From the NCBI GenBank assembly GCA_903825895.1, contig CAIKCI010000028.1, forward strand, positions 1 to 64,000: a stretch of DNA of 64,000 nt, written 5' to 3'. The stretch is from an uncultured Actinomycetes bacterium. Its GTDB lineage: Bacteria; Actinomycetota; Acidimicrobiia; Acidimicrobiales; RAAP-2. Position numbers and translations under genes: made by a program. The notes below the pieces were generated by a model. It saw nothing but the letters and a program-made list of their open reading frames with translations. It was not told the origin of the DNA and made no database searches. This document shows, in pieces, positions 52,626-62,721 of this stretch (position 1 is its first letter; each line of letters opens with the position of its first letter).

Positions 52626-53291
52626 GTGAATCCTGTTCCATTGGTTCTGCTGTTTGACATCGACGACACCTTGATCGATAACGATGCGATGCAGCAGCAA
52701 CTCGACGAGTATTTGATCGCTTCACTCGGCAACGATGCTCAGACGCGGTATCGCCAAATCTTCGAAGAGACTCGAGTCGAGTTGGGCTATGCCGACTTCC
52801 TTGGTGCGACAGAGCGACTCCGCATGGAAATGCTCGACAGCCCAGCAGTGATGAAGTTGGGTGAATGGCTTCTGGAGTTTCCTTTTGCGACGCTTCTCTA
52901 TCCCGGTGCTCTCGATGCGGTGGCGCACGCCCACGACCTCGGGTTTGCTGGCATCCTTTCTGATGGCGACGCCGTCTATCAGCCACACAAAATTGCCCGT
53001 GCTGGCCTCAGCGAGGTCTTTGGCGATGCGCAGATGATTTTTGTGCACAAAGAACAAGAGCTCTCCGTGGTCGAAGAGCGGTTCCCGGCCGAGCACTACG
53101 TGATGGTGGACGACAAGGTTCGGGTCTTGGCGGCCATGAAGGAGATCTGGGGGGACCGCCTGACGACCGTGTCGGTGAAACAGGGCCACTACGCCAACGA
53201 TCCCGTGCTGGAACATCAGTATCCAGCCGCTGACCTTTCGCTCCAAAGCATCAGTGAATTCAGCCAATTGGGCATCAACGACCTGGTCTAA
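52626..53291 (+). CDS. HAD-superfamily hydrolase
   Basis: 221 residues. LLFDIDDTLID (DxDxT nucleophile) near residues 9-19, FAGILSDGDAVYQ as the motif II region, a Lys in QPHKIARAGL, and VMVDDKVRVL as motif IV. It is a phosphatase-type HAD; substrate unknown. GTG start 52626, 31 bases after folK, so it may extend the folate/CoA operon. Confidence 0.85.
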   Translation: MNPVPLVLLFDIDDTLIDNDAMQQQLDEYLIASLGNDAQTRYRQIFEETRVELGYADFLGATERLRMEMLDSPAVMKLGEWLLEFPFATLLYPGALDAVAHAHDLGFAGILSDGDAVYQPHKIARAGLSEVFGDAQMIFVHKEQELSVVEERFPAEHYVMVDDKVRVLAAMKEIWGDRLTTVSVKQGHYANDPVLEHQYPAADLSLQSISEFSQLGINDLV

Positions 53292-53409
53292 ACGTGGGCC
53301 AGGAGAAAAAGTTGGCGTTGGAACCACTCTTGGTCCTACGATAGAAACCAGCAAGTGACAAGGGCACGCGAACGGCACCTCGAAGGAGGGCTGGAACGTC
53401 GGAGGCACG

Positions 53410-54201
53410 ATGGCACAGGTACTCATTATTGGCGCAGGACGCGCGGGAACGTCGATGGCGGCTGCCCTGACGCGCGCTGGGATCAGCGTTGATGGTCCTT
53501 GGGGCCGCGGCACAAACCTTCGAGAGATCCCTGCGGACGTCACCACGGTGATCATTGCCACGAGTGACGATGCCATTGGCACGGTCGCCGCGCAGCTCCC
53601 GGTTCATCCAGAGCGCGTGGTCCTTCATCTTTCGGGATCGCTGGGCGTTGATGTTCTGCGCCCTCACCCTCGACGTGGAGCGCTGCACCCCTTGGTGCCT
53701 CTTCCGACGACTGAAATTGGTGCAGCACGCTTAGCCAGTGGCATCACCTTTGCTGTGGCGGGTGACTCGGAAGCGTGGACGTTAGTGCAACGGCTGAATG
53801 GAACGGCGGTTGAAGTTCGTGATGAAGACCGTGTGCGCTACCACGCCGCAGCTTGTGTGGCTGCTAATCATGTGGTTGCCCTCCTGGGTCACGTTGAACG
53901 CATCGCACAGTCAGCAGGACTCCCGCTTGACGCGTTTCTTGCGCTGACGCGAGCGGCCGTTGATGACGTCGAACATTTTGGTCCCGAACGAGCACTCACC
54001 GGTCCTGCGTCACGAGGGGACTGGTCTACTTTGGACCGCCATCTTGAAGCTCTCGATCCCGCCGAGCGTGCGAGCTATCGAGCCGGCGTGGGGATGGCGT
54101 TGGAACTCTTGACCGGGAAGAGTCCTTCGCTGGGTCATGATGAGCCGGTTGATGACGTTCCAGAAGTACGCAGTGCTTCGGGTGCTTCACTCGTGAGCTA
54201 G
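53410..54201 (+). CDS. Rossmann-fold DUF2520 protein before panC
   Basis: 263 residues. GAGRAGTSMAAAL near 8-20 is the NAD(P)-binding loop; the C-terminal helical half carries RYHAAACVAANHVVAL, the DUF2520 signature. The overall shape resembles ketopantoate reductase (PanE). It ends four bases before panC, and no panE, panB or panD is seen, so a role in pantothenate synthesis is inferred. ATG 53410 behind GGAGGCACG. Confidence 0.83.
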   Translation: MAQVLIIGAGRAGTSMAAALTRAGISVDGPWGRGTNLREIPADVTTVIIATSDDAIGTVAAQLPVHPERVVLHLSGSLGVDVLRPHPRRGALHPLVPLPTTEIGAARLASGITFAVAGDSEAWTLVQRLNGTAVEVRDEDRVRYHAAACVAANHVVALLGHVERIAQSAGLPLDAFLALTRAAVDDVEHFGPERALTGPASRGDWSTLDRHLEALDPAERASYRAGVGMALELLTGKSPSLGHDEPVDDVPEVRSASGASLVS

Positions 54202-54204
54202 TTC

Positions 54205-55071
54205 ATGGAACGATTCGAAACGGGCGCCCAATGGCGCCTTGCTCTTGACGACGCACGATCCGAGGGCAAGACCATTGGCTTTGTCCCCACGATGGGCGCA
54301 CTGCATGAAGGGCATCGTTCCTTGATTGAGCGGGCTCGCCGTTCCTGTGACGTCGTGGCGGTATCGATCTTCGTGAATCCTCTTCAGTTTGGGGACCCCA
54401 GCGATCTTGAACGCTATCCTCGCCCCGTTCACCACGACGAAGCCCTCCTGTCGGCAGCGGGTTGTGACGCGTTGTTCATGCCCAGTGTCGACGAGATGTA
54501 TCCCGACATCAAGCGACCGTTGATCTCCCACGAAGGAGTTGGCGTGTTGGGAGATCTTTTCGAAGGAGTCGATCGGCCTGGCCACTTCGATGGGGTTGCA
54601 ACCGTGGTGGCGCTGCTCTTTGAACTCACCGGGCCGTGTAGGGCATTTTTTGGAAACAAAGACTTTCAACAATTGGCTGTCGTGCGTCGCATGGTCGACG
54701 CTTTGGGGCTCCCGGTTGACATCGTGGCTTGTCCAACCATTCGTGACGAAGGAGGACTCGCGCTCTCGAGTAGGAACACCCGTCTTTCACGTGAGGGGCG
54801 CCGTCATGCCACTGCATTCCATCGTGCTCTTTTGGCCGGAGCGGCTTGCTTCGAGCAAGGCGGTACTCCTTCTCAGGTGGACGATGCGATGAAACAAGAA
54901 GCAGATGCTGAGCCCGCACTGGCCTTGGCCTACGCCGTCGTGGTTGAGGCCGCCTCCTTTCTGCGCCCTGCTTTGTTCGAAGAAGCCGTCGAGTATCGCT
55001 TGTTGATCGCTGGCGAGGTTGAAGGTGTCAGACTGATTGACAATGCAGCCATTGATGGGAGCGATCGATGA
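54205..55071 (+). CDS. panC: Pantothenate synthetase
   Basis: 288 residues, joins pantoate and beta-alanine. GFVPTMGALHEGHRSLI near 25-41, VVAVSIFVNPLQFG, GRPGHFDG-like DRPGHFDGVATVV, FGNKDFQQLAVV and LALSSRNTRLS are signature blocks. ATG at 54205. Its end overlaps nadB; the usual panD is not between them. Confidence 0.96.
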   Translation: MERFETGAQWRLALDDARSEGKTIGFVPTMGALHEGHRSLIERARRSCDVVAVSIFVNPLQFGDPSDLERYPRPVHHDEALLSAAGCDALFMPSVDEMYPDIKRPLISHEGVGVLGDLFEGVDRPGHFDGVATVVALLFELTGPCRAFFGNKDFQQLAVVRRMVDALGLPVDIVACPTIRDEGGLALSSRNTRLSREGRRHATAFHRALLAGAACFEQGGTPSQVDDAMKQEADAEPALALAYAVVVEAASFLRPALFEEAVEYRLLIAGEVEGVRLIDNAAIDGSDR

Positions 55072-56663
55072 TGAGGCGCTTTGACGTGATCGTGGTCGGT
55101 AGTGGTGTTGCCGGCCTCACACTGCTTGAACGGCTGAGGAAAAGTTCACTCACCGTTGCCCTTGTTACCAAGGCATCGGTGTCGGACTCTACGACGCTTT
55201 GGGCTCAAGGTGGCGTGGCCGCCGTTTTGGGAAATGATGCGGACTCGCTTGACGCCCATGTCACCGATACCTTGAATGCTGGGGCTGGCCTGTGTGACGA
55301 AGAAGCCGTTGACCTCTTGATCACCGAAGGTCCCCGGGCGGTTGAGGAGCTCATTGATCTTGGTGCCCGTTTCGACCGAGGTGACCAAGGGGATTATCAC
55401 TTGGCCTTAGAAGGTGGCCACAGTCATGCTCGGGTCTTTCACGCCGGAGGTGCAGCGACGGGTGTCGAAGTGCAAGAGACGCTGGTTGATGTACTCGGCA
55501 CCGCAAACGCCACGATCTTCGAATTTCATGCTGCCGAAGAACTCTGCGTCGGGGACCAAGGCGTTGAAGGTCTCGTGGTGCTCGATCACGACGGTGTGCG
55601 CCATCGTCTTGGGGCATCGCACGTGGTGCTGGCCACCGGGGGTGCTGGCCAACTCTTTGCCGTGACGACGAACCCACAAGAAGCAACCGGTGATGGAGTG
55701 GCGTTAGCACTTCGAGCTCAGGTGCCCGTCAGCGACGTTGAGTTCATGCAATTCCACCCCACCGCGCTGCACGTTGACGTGGCGCCTCGACCCTTGCTTT
55801 CTGAGGCGCTGCGAGGAGAAGGGGCGCTCTTGCGAGATGGACGGGGTGAACGCTTTGTCGAAGAATTGTCGCCCCGTGATGTTGTTGCTCGGGCCATGGC
55901 GACCACCATGGCTGCTCAGGAGCGCGATCACTTGTGGCTTGATGCGACCGGCATCGATCGATTCCAGGAGAACTTTCCCTCCTTGGCGATTCGTCTGCGA
56001 GATGCAGGAGTAAATCCCGAGGTCGATTGGATCCCCGTTGCTCCAGCCGCCCACCACTGGGCCGGTGGCGTCATGACCGACTGCAATGGTGCGACCATGC
56101 TCGAGGGTCTTTGGGCGATCGGCGAAGTGGCGGACGTCGGCGTGCACGGTGCGAATCGTCTGGCGTCGAACTCCTTGCTTGAAGGAATGGTCTTTGGCCG
56201 ACGATGCGCCGAAGCCTTACTGGCCGGCCAACGAGGACCTCAACCCTCTGGGGTGCTGCGGGCGATGCTTGATCCAGGTTCGGGTGGGCTTGAGGTAGTT
56301 CGAGGAAGGCCAGGATCTCGTTCCTCGCACGATGCGCACGCAATCGATGAAGCGGATCTTGGTGCGTGGAGGATGCGACTTCAAGCGACGATGACGACCG
56401 ACGCCGGGGTTCTGCGCGACGCAGAGGGACTTTCTCGTGCCATGGCGTTTACGACGCAATTGCTGCAGGATCTCGTACAAGAACCGATGAGCGTGCAGCG
56501 CCTTGAATTGTTGAACCTGGGGACCTGCGCATCGGTATTGTTAGCGTCGGCGTTCCAGCGAGAAGAGTCCCGCGGAGCGCACAGCCGCCGTGAGTTCCCT
56601 GAGCAAGAGTCATCGTGGCGCAAACGTATCGTGCACAATTTGGGCCAAGGAGTTGAGCGGTGA
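55068..56663 (+). CDS. nadB: L-aspartate oxidase
   Basis: 531 residues. FAD-binding VVGSGVAGLTLLERL near 7-21, TLWAQGGVAAVLG, EGGHSHARVFHAGG, LATGGAGQLFAVTTNP, MQFHPTAL and the GLWAIGEVADVGVHGANRLASNSL block. Oxidises L-aspartate to iminoaspartate for quinolinate synthesis. nadA is not in the window. Overlaps panC and nadC by four bases. Confidence 0.96.
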   Translation: MMRRFDVIVVGSGVAGLTLLERLRKSSLTVALVTKASVSDSTTLWAQGGVAAVLGNDADSLDAHVTDTLNAGAGLCDEEAVDLLITEGPRAVEELIDLGARFDRGDQGDYHLALEGGHSHARVFHAGGAATGVEVQETLVDVLGTANATIFEFHAAEELCVGDQGVEGLVVLDHDGVRHRLGASHVVLATGGAGQLFAVTTNPQEATGDGVALALRAQVPVSDVEFMQFHPTALHVDVAPRPLLSEALRGEGALLRDGRGERFVEELSPRDVVARAMATTMAAQERDHLWLDATGIDRFQENFPSLAIRLRDAGVNPEVDWIPVAPAAHHWAGGVMTDCNGATMLEGLWAIGEVADVGVHGANRLASNSLLEGMVFGRRCAEALLAGQRGPQPSGVLRAMLDPGSGGLEVVRGRPGSRSSHDAHAIDEADLGAWRMRLQATMTTDAGVLRDAEGLSRAMAFTTQLLQDLVQEPMSVQRLELLNLGTCASVLLASAFQREESRGAHSRREFPEQESSWRKRIVHNLGQGVER

Positions 56664-57535
56664 CCTTCTCTGCCCCCCATGACGTTGTTCGTGACTGCGT
56701 AGCGAGAGCGTTGGGAGAAGACCTGGACGCCGTTGGGGATCTTACGGCTGCCCTTCTTGATCAAGAGGCGCTGGGAGAATTAGTCATTCGTTCTCGGGAA
56801 GTTGGCGTGATAGCGGGCCAAGCCTGCGTGGTTGAAACCTTTGCTCAACTAGATGCCTCGGTGGTGGTTGACGTCGTCAGCGACGATGGCAGCCGTGTTG
56901 AACCTGGCCAGGTAATTACTCGAATCTCCGGTCGACTCTGTGTGATTTTGACGGGGGAGCGCACGGCACTGAATTTCTTGGGCCACCTTTCAGGTGTGGC
57001 GAGCGCCACGGCGGCAATGGTTGAAATTGTCCGGGCTGTTGCGCCGGAAACGAAGGTACTTGATACGCGTAAAACCACGCCGGGACTTCGAGTCTTAGAA
57101 AAAGCAGCGGTGCGCGCCGGAGGGGGAACAAACCATCGGATGAATCTCTCTGATGCTCTCTTGATCAAAGACAACCACTTGGGGTTTTTGTCCATCGCCG
57201 AGGCGGTAGAACGAGCCCAAACGCTTTGGCCTGGCAAAGCCATTGAGGTGGAAGTCGAAGATCTCGCCCAACTCACCGAAGCAGCCCATGCCGGGGCGAC
57301 GTCGGTGCTGCTCGACAACATGAGTCCGGACCAGGCCAAAGAGGCAACGGTGCTGGCGCGTTCGTTAAATCCAGGCTTGTTGGTGGAGGTCTCGGGAGGG
57401 ATCACGCTCGAGAACGCGGCGGCCTACGCGGCGGCCGGTGTTGATCTGATTAGCTCAGGGGCGCTGACTCATTCGATCAAGAACTTGGACTTAGGACTCG
57501 ATGTTCTCGGTCCTGAATCAGCAAAAGGGAGGTAA
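56660..57535 (+). CDS. nadC: Quinolinate phosphoribosyltransferase
   Basis: 291 residues. GDLTAALL near 22-29, ERTALNFLGHLSGVASAT, VLDTRKTTPGLRVLEKAAV, GGGTNHRMNLSDALLIKDNHL and VEVSGGITLENA are the QAPRTase core. Converts quinolinate and PRPP to nicotinate mononucleotide. GTG start overlapping nadB. It ends four bases before the coaX ATG. Confidence 0.97.
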   Translation: MTFSAPHDVVRDCVARALGEDLDAVGDLTAALLDQEALGELVIRSREVGVIAGQACVVETFAQLDASVVVDVVSDDGSRVEPGQVITRISGRLCVILTGERTALNFLGHLSGVASATAAMVEIVRAVAPETKVLDTRKTTPGLRVLEKAAVRAGGGTNHRMNLSDALLIKDNHLGFLSIAEAVERAQTLWPGKAIEVEVEDLAQLTEAAHAGATSVLLDNMSPDQAKEATVLARSLNPGLLVEVSGGITLENAAAYAAAGVDLISSGALTHSIKNLDLGLDVLGPESAKGR

Positions 57536-57539
57536 GGCA

Positions 57540-58385
57540 ATGTTGGTGGCAATTGATGTCGGTAATACTGAAACGGTAATCGGCTTATTTCGCGATGACA
57601 ATGACGACGCGGCCGAAGTGATTGACCCAGCTGGTTATGGCGCATCGCAAGGTTCTGAATCTGATCGTGGGCTTTCTCACCACTGGCGCTTATCCACGGT
57701 ACGAAGCCGCACTCCGGACGAATATGCCATCTTGCTCACGCAGCTGTTGGATCTCGAGGGCATTGATATTACGGCGACGACGACTGGGTTTGTGATCTGT
57801 TCATCGGTCCCCGCCGTCACAACAGAGTTGAGAAAAATGGCCGACCGTTGGTTCAGCACGGTTCCTACCGTCATTTTGGGTCCTGGAGTGAAAACGGGTC
57901 TGTCGATTCTCTATGACAACCCCAAAGAGGTCGGACCCGACCGTGTTGCTGATGCGGTGGGAGCGTTCGATCTTTACGGTGGTCCTACCATTGTGGTGGA
58001 CCTCGGTACGGCGACCACGTTTGACGCGATTAACGCCGACGGTGAGTATCTCGGTGGGGCCATTGTTCCTGGTATTGCCATCTCTCTCGAAGCGCTCTAT
58101 AGCCATGCCGCAGCGTTGCGTTCGGTAGAGCTCGTGGAACCTCGTAACGTCATCGGCCGTTCTACCGTGGAATCGATTCAGTCGGGCGTGCTGTACGGCT
58201 ACGGCGCACAAGTTGATGGGATGTGTCAGCGCTTTCAGGAGACTCTTGGAGAATCAACGATTGTGGCAACCGGAGGCCTGTCATCGTTGATTCGACCGTT
58301 CTGCCAAGCGATCACCCACAGCGAGCCGTGGCTGACTCTGCACGGTTTACGTATCGTCTTTGAGCGCAACGCATCGGGGGCATGA
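57540..58385 (+). CDS. coaX: Type III pantothenate kinase
   Basis: 281 residues from ATG 57540, with AAAGGGAGG upstream; the frame upstream to 57501 is inside nadC. ASKHA-type motifs: AIDVGNTETVIGLF near 4-17, ICSSVPAVT, VDLGTATTFDAIN and GGAIVPGIAIS. First step from pantothenate to CoA. Its placement after panC supports the pathway grouping. Confidence 0.96.
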   Translation: MLVAIDVGNTETVIGLFRDDNDDAAEVIDPAGYGASQGSESDRGLSHHWRLSTVRSRTPDEYAILLTQLLDLEGIDITATTTGFVICSSVPAVTTELRKMADRWFSTVPTVILGPGVKTGLSILYDNPKEVGPDRVADAVGAFDLYGGPTIVVDLGTATTFDAINADGEYLGGAIVPGIAISLEALYSHAAALRSVELVEPRNVIGRSTVESIQSGVLYGYGAQVDGMCQRFQETLGESTIVATGGLSSLIRPFCQAITHSEPWLTLHGLRIVFERNASGA

Positions 58386-58494
58386 TTCTTATCTCATTCT
58401 CACGACCTGCTGAGACTTTTCATATCTTCGAAGTCCAAGATGGTCCCAGTCGCCGAGTGTCGGTGTGAGAAGAAAAAGATAGGAGTACCCCACC

Positions 58495-58890
58495 ATGATG
58501 ATCAAGAAAATAGGAGCAGGTGCAGCACTGTTAGCCGCACTGAGCGTCGGAGCCGTTGGTGTTGCAGGAGCCGCAACAAGCCCAGCAAGTCAGGCCAGTC
58601 ACCCCAACCGAGCAGCGCACGTTGCTCGCATTGAAGCGGTAGCGAACGCAGGCAAATTGCCAGCGAACTTCAGCTGTTCGACGGCGTCAACGAAGCAGGC
58701 CAACATTTCGAACATGGTTGCGAAAATTAATGCCCGGATTGTTGTCGGCCAGCAAAAAGAAGCCGCGGCAACAGCAGCTGGTAACACGGCACAAGCAGCG
58801 AAGATTGCTAACCGCATCAGCCATGCTCAAACCTTTGTGAGTGACCTCGGCACGGTGTCATCGCTGATCACCGCGAGCTGCCCCGCCTAA
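58495..58890 (+). CDS. Small exported alanine-rich protein
   Basis: 131 residues. Signal peptide MMIKKIGAGAALLAALSVGA, cleaved near AGAA-TS; the mature part is helical, Ala-rich, with two Cys (in NFSCSTAS and TASCPA) that could form one disulfide. AGGAG lies nine bases before the ATG. A strong terminator follows, indicating a well-expressed single gene. No family recognised. Confidence 0.72.
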   Translation: MMIKKIGAGAALLAALSVGAVGVAGAATSPASQASHPNRAAHVARIEAVANAGKLPANFSCSTASTKQANISNMVAKINARIVVGQQKEAAATAAGNTAQAAKIANRISHAQTFVSDLGTVSSLITASCPA

Positions 58891-58929
58891 TCCCACAGTG
58901 CTGCGACACTCCGTGTCGCTGAAAACGGG

Positions 58930-58964
58930 AATGCCCCGACAGGACCCCCCTGTCGGGGCATTTT
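58930..58964 (+). terminator. Strong rho-independent terminator
   Basis: TGCCCCGACAGG at 58932-58943 pairs perfectly with CCTGTCGGGGCA at 58949-58960 around a five-base loop, followed by TTTTC. The stem can extend by two A-T pairs (58930-58962). It ends the exported-protein transcript and may also serve the convergent synthase gene because AAA flanks the other side. Confidence 0.88.
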
Positions 58965-59005
58965 CATGTCCCCGCAGACGTTCTTCGCGCCAAAAAAGTG
59001 TGCTG

Positions 59006-59977
59006 TTAGAGAATGTCGTCGAGCAGCGACGTGGCGAGCGCGCTGTAGGCAGCGCGCAATGGCTCACTTGAAAGAGTGGCGGCGACGTTGTTGGCCAGGG
59101 CAACGTGTTCTTTCGCTCGGGTCACTGATTGCTTGATCCCTGACGTGCCCTCGACCAAACTGCGGGCCTTTTCTCGTTCTGGCTCATCGAGAGGGTGGCC
59201 GAGCAGTGCCCGGAGTTCGTCAGCAACGTCACTGTCGCTCAAGGCGTAGATCACCGGCAAGGTGTAGATCCCTTCGGCCAGGTCTTGTCCTGCGGGCTTT
59301 CCGAGTTGTCCCTCGGTAGCGGTGATATCCAAGATGTCGTCTCTCAGCTGAAAGATCATGCCGAGTTCGGCGCCGTAAGTGGTGAGTGCTTCAAGCTCTG
59401 ATGCCGGCGCTCCTGAGGTCAATCCACCGATTCGACTGGCCGCAGCCATCAACGAGGCAGTTTTGCCGTAAATCGCTTCGTCGTAGTCGGCAATCGTTCG
59501 ATCTGTTTGAAAGGCAGTGCGAACTTCGCTCACTTGGCCCCGCGTCAACTCGGCGAGGGTATTGGCAAGCAAACTCGAGATTTCGGTACCGAGATCGGCC
59601 GCAATCGCTGCCGAGCGAGCCATGAGAAAGTCTCCAGCTACGATCGCCACGATATTGCCATAGCGGGCGTTGACGCTTTCGACCGTTCGCCGCATTGTGG
59701 CTTCGTCCATCACATCGTCGTGATAGAGCGATGCCAAATGCATGAGCTCGACCGCCACCCCGCCGAGGAGTTCTTCATCGGTGGCTGCTCGTTGGCCACC
59801 CGTTGCGCTGGCAAGAGAAAGAAGGGGTCGAAGTCGCTTTCCACCGGCATGGATCAAGTGGGTCGTGATCTGGTCCAAGAAGTCATCGCCCATAATCACG
59901 GACTCCGCCAAAAGGGGCTCAAAACGAGCCATATCGCTCTCTACCTGGTCTAATCCAAGGGCCTTGATGGGATTCAC
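59006..59977 (-). CDS. Trans-polyprenyl diphosphate synthase
   Basis: About 323 residues from a GTG at 59977, behind GGAGACC. A longer frame to GTG 60067 leaves only 34 bases to divergent clpC and lacks a clear ribosome binding site. Conserved GGKRLRPLLSL, first aspartate motif HDDVMDEATMRR (DDxxD), GDFLMARS, KTASLMAAA and second motif QLRDDILDIT. It makes a long-chain prenyl diphosphate for quinones or cell-envelope lipid carriers; the chain length is not deducible with certainty. Confidence 0.9.
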   Translation of the reverse strand: MNPIKALGLDQVESDMARFEPLLAESVIMGDDFLDQITTHLIHAGGKRLRPLLSLASATGGQRAATDEELLGGVAVELMHLASLYHDDVMDEATMRRTVESVNARYGNIVAIVAGDFLMARSAAIAADLGTEISSLLANTLAELTRGQVSEVRTAFQTDRTIADYDEAIYGKTASLMAAASRIGGLTSGAPASELEALTTYGAELGMIFQLRDDILDITATEGQLGKPAGQDLAEGIYTLPVIYALSDSDVADELRALLGHPLDEPEREKARSLVEGTSGIKQSVTRAKEHVALANNVAATLSSEPLRAAYSALATSLLDDIL

Positions 59978-60101
59978 GGTCTCCACGATAGGGGCAGGGA
60001 GAACCCTTTCGGACCGTTCCAACGATATTGCCCCTGCCGGTGTGATTGGCGCACCTTCCCGATACACTCTCTAGTGAGTCCTTAGTCAAGGAGGCAGGCA
60101 G

Positions 60102-62603
60102 TTGTTCGAGCGATTTACAGACCGAGCACGGAGAGTATTGGTGTTGGCCCAGGAAGAGGCCAGGCTGCTTAATCACAGCTTTATCGGCACCGAGCATATT
60201 CTTCTAGGCTTAATTCACGAGGGTGAAGGCGTCGCGGCCAAATCCTTGGACTCGCTGGGCATCACCTTGGAAGCCGTCCGTGAGAAGGTCGAAGAAACGA
60301 TCGGGATGACCGGGGCTCCTCCTTCAGGATCGCCTCCCTTTACTCCTCGGGCCAAAAAAGTCCTCGAATTGTCATTGCGTGAAGCGCTGCAATTAGGCCA
60401 CTCCTACATCGGCACCGAGCACATGCTGCTCGGACTTGTTCGAGAAGGAGAGGGCGTTGCGGCGCAAGTACTGGTCTCGCTGGGAGCCGATTTGGCGAAA
60501 GTCCGCCAACAAGTGATTCAGATGATGTCGGGTTACCAAGGCAAAGAAGCCGTTGGCGCGACACCTGGAGCGCAGGGTGGCGAAAACACCTCAGGTTCAG
60601 CGGTGCTCGATCAGTTCGGACGGAACCTCACCCAACTCGCTCGTGAAAACAAACTTGACCCCTTGGTGGGTCGTGAAAAAGAGATTGAGCGCGTGATGCA
60701 GGTTCTTTCCCGTCGCACCAAGAACAACCCAGTGTTGATTGGTGAGCCCGGCGTTGGAAAAACCGCCATCGTCGAAGGCTTGGCCTTGAAGATTGTGGAA
60801 GGCAAAGTTCCCGACACCTTGACCGACAAGCAGCTCTACACCTTGGACCTTGGCGCGCTGGTTGCCGGTTCTCGTTACCGAGGTGACTTTGAAGAGCGTC
60901 TCAAGAAAGTACTCAAAGAGATCCGTTCACGCGGCGACATTATTTTGTTTATCGACGAGATCCACACGCTCGTCGGCGCAGGTGCAGCGGAAGGTGCGAT
61001 TGATGCGGCAAGCATCTTGAAGCCCATGCTGGCCCGAGGCGAGTTGCAGACCGTTGGGGCGACCACCCTTGATGAGTACCGTAAGCATGTCGAAAAAGAT
61101 GCTGCGTTAGAGCGTCGATTCCAGCCAGTGAAGGTTGAAGAGCCGTCGGTGGCGATGACGATCGAGATCTTAAAGGGCTTGCGCGAGCGTTACGAGTCGC
61201 ACCACTCCGTCACCATCACTGACCAGGCGCTGGTTGCGGCGGCCAACTTGGCCGACCGTTATGTCGCCGACCGGTTCTTGCCAGACAAGGCTATTGACTT
61301 GATTGACGAAGCGGGAAGTCGTCTGCGTATTCGCCGTATGAACATCCCGAGCACGCACAAAGCCCTAGACGAAGAGATCAACCGCCTGCGGAAAGACAAA
61401 GAAGCAGCCATCGAAAAAGGTGCCTTCGAACAAGCGAAGAAGTTGGCCGACCAAGAGCGTGAGCGCATGGAGGTCAAAGAGACCGAAGAAACCGAGTTCA
61501 AGGCTGAAGGCGTTGACCTGTTCGACGTGGTTGATGAAGAAGTCATTGCAGAGGTCTTGGCCAACTGGACCGGGATTCCCGTGTATCGCTTAACCGAAGA
61601 AGAGACCGCCAAGTTGTTGCGAATGGAAGAAGAACTCCACAAGCGCATCGTGGGACAAGAAGAGGCCGTCACCGCGCTCTCGAAGGCTATTCGCCGAACC
61701 CGAGCTGGCCTCAAGGACCCGAAGCGTCCTGCAGGTTCGTTTATCTTCCTGGGCCCGACCGGTGTGGGAAAGACGGAACTCGCCAAAACACTGGCGGAGT
61801 TCTTGTTTGATGACGAAGACGCGTTGATTCAACTCGACATGTCGGAGTACATGGAGAAGCACACCGTGAGTCGTCTCGTTGGTTCGCCTCCGGGATACGT
61901 CGGCTACGAAGAAGGTGGACAGCTCACGGAAGCCGTTCGTCGTAAGCCCTTTAGTGTGGTCCTCTTCGACGAAGTCGAAAAGGCGCACCCCGACGTCTTC
62001 AACACCTTGTTGCAGATCTTGGAAGACGGTCGTTTGACCGACAGCCAAGGGCGCAGTGTGGACTTTAAGAACACGGTGCTGATTATGACGTCGAACTTGG
62101 GAACTGCGGACTTGCGTAAAGCGAATCTTGGTTTCTCAAAGACCACCGAAGCAGCGTCGTACGAGAAGATGAAGGTCAAAGTCAATGAAGCGCTAAAGGC
62201 GCATTTCCGACCTGAGTTCTTGAACCGCATCGATGACACCATTGTCTTCCACGAACTCTCGAAGGCCGAAGTGGTTGAGATTGTTGACTTCTTGATTGCT
62301 CGGACTGCACTTCAGTTGAGCCTTCAGGGAATCGGACTTGAACTGACACCCGAGGCGAAGCAGTTGCTCGCCGACAAGGGCTACGACCCACAACTGGGTG
62401 CGCGACCACTTCGTCGTGCCATTCAGCAGATGATCGAAGACCCCTTGAGCGAGCGACTCTTGTGGAAAGAGTTCCGTGTCGGAGAAACGATTATCGTTGA
62501 TGTTCAAGACGGAGAAGAAGGACCTGAACTCAAGTTCACGGCCATCGAAGGGTTTGAGCCACCTGAAATCGAGATGGCTGGGAGTGCTCCAAGCGCCGAA
62601 TAA
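60102..62603 (+). CDS. clpC: ClpC ATPase, regulatory subunit of Clp protease
   Basis: 833 residues. Two Clp-N repeats ([20 protein letters not shown] near 11-30, and [20 protein letters not shown]), first AAA+ with GEPGVGKTA near 211, a UVR-like middle region (about 415-450), second AAA+ with GPTGVGKTE near 551-559, and a C-terminal D2-small domain. TTG start with AAGGAGG seven bases upstream. It unfolds substrates for ClpP. The end of the usual actinobacterial cluster. Confidence 0.96.
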   Translation: MFERFTDRARRVLVLAQEEARLLNHSFIGTEHILLGLIHEGEGVAAKSLDSLGITLEAVREKVEETIGMTGAPPSGSPPFTPRAKKVLELSLREALQLGHSYIGTEHMLLGLVREGEGVAAQVLVSLGADLAKVRQQVIQMMSGYQGKEAVGATPGAQGGENTSGSAVLDQFGRNLTQLARENKLDPLVGREKEIERVMQVLSRRTKNNPVLIGEPGVGKTAIVEGLALKIVEGKVPDTLTDKQLYTLDLGALVAGSRYRGDFEERLKKVLKEIRSRGDIILFIDEIHTLVGAGAAEGAIDAASILKPMLARGELQTVGATTLDEYRKHVEKDAALERRFQPVKVEEPSVAMTIEILKGLRERYESHHSVTITDQALVAAANLADRYVADRFLPDKAIDLIDEAGSRLRIRRMNIPSTHKALDEEINRLRKDKEAAIEKGAFEQAKKLADQERERMEVKETEETEFKAEGVDLFDVVDEEVIAEVLANWTGIPVYRLTEEETAKLLRMEEELHKRIVGQEEAVTALSKAIRRTRAGLKDPKRPAGSFIFLGPTGVGKTELAKTLAEFLFDDEDALIQLDMSEYMEKHTVSRLVGSPPGYVGYEEGGQLTEAVRRKPFSVVLFDEVEKAHPDVFNTLLQILEDGRLTDSQGRSVDFKNTVLIMTSNLGTADLRKANLGFSKTTEAASYEKMKVKVNEALKAHFRPEFLNRIDDTIVFHELSKAEVVEIVDFLIARTALQLSLQGIGLELTPEAKQLLADKGYDPQLGARPLRRAIQQMIEDPLSERLLWKEFRVGETIIVDVQDGEEGPELKFTAIEGFEPPEIEMAGSAPSAE

Positions 62604-62721
62604 CGGCGGCCTTCAAAAAATATTTTTGCTTTCTGGCATAAGATCATGCCCTTGAGCGACTCCTTCGTTCGGTAGTCTTTCCTCGGGGGACCAATCACCT
62701 CTCATCCGATGGGGGGATTAA

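Noticed and set aside
60067-60067. GTG at 60067 as the polyprenyl synthase start
   Set aside because: It would leave 34 bases to divergent clpC, and the added residues precede the conserved part of the family.
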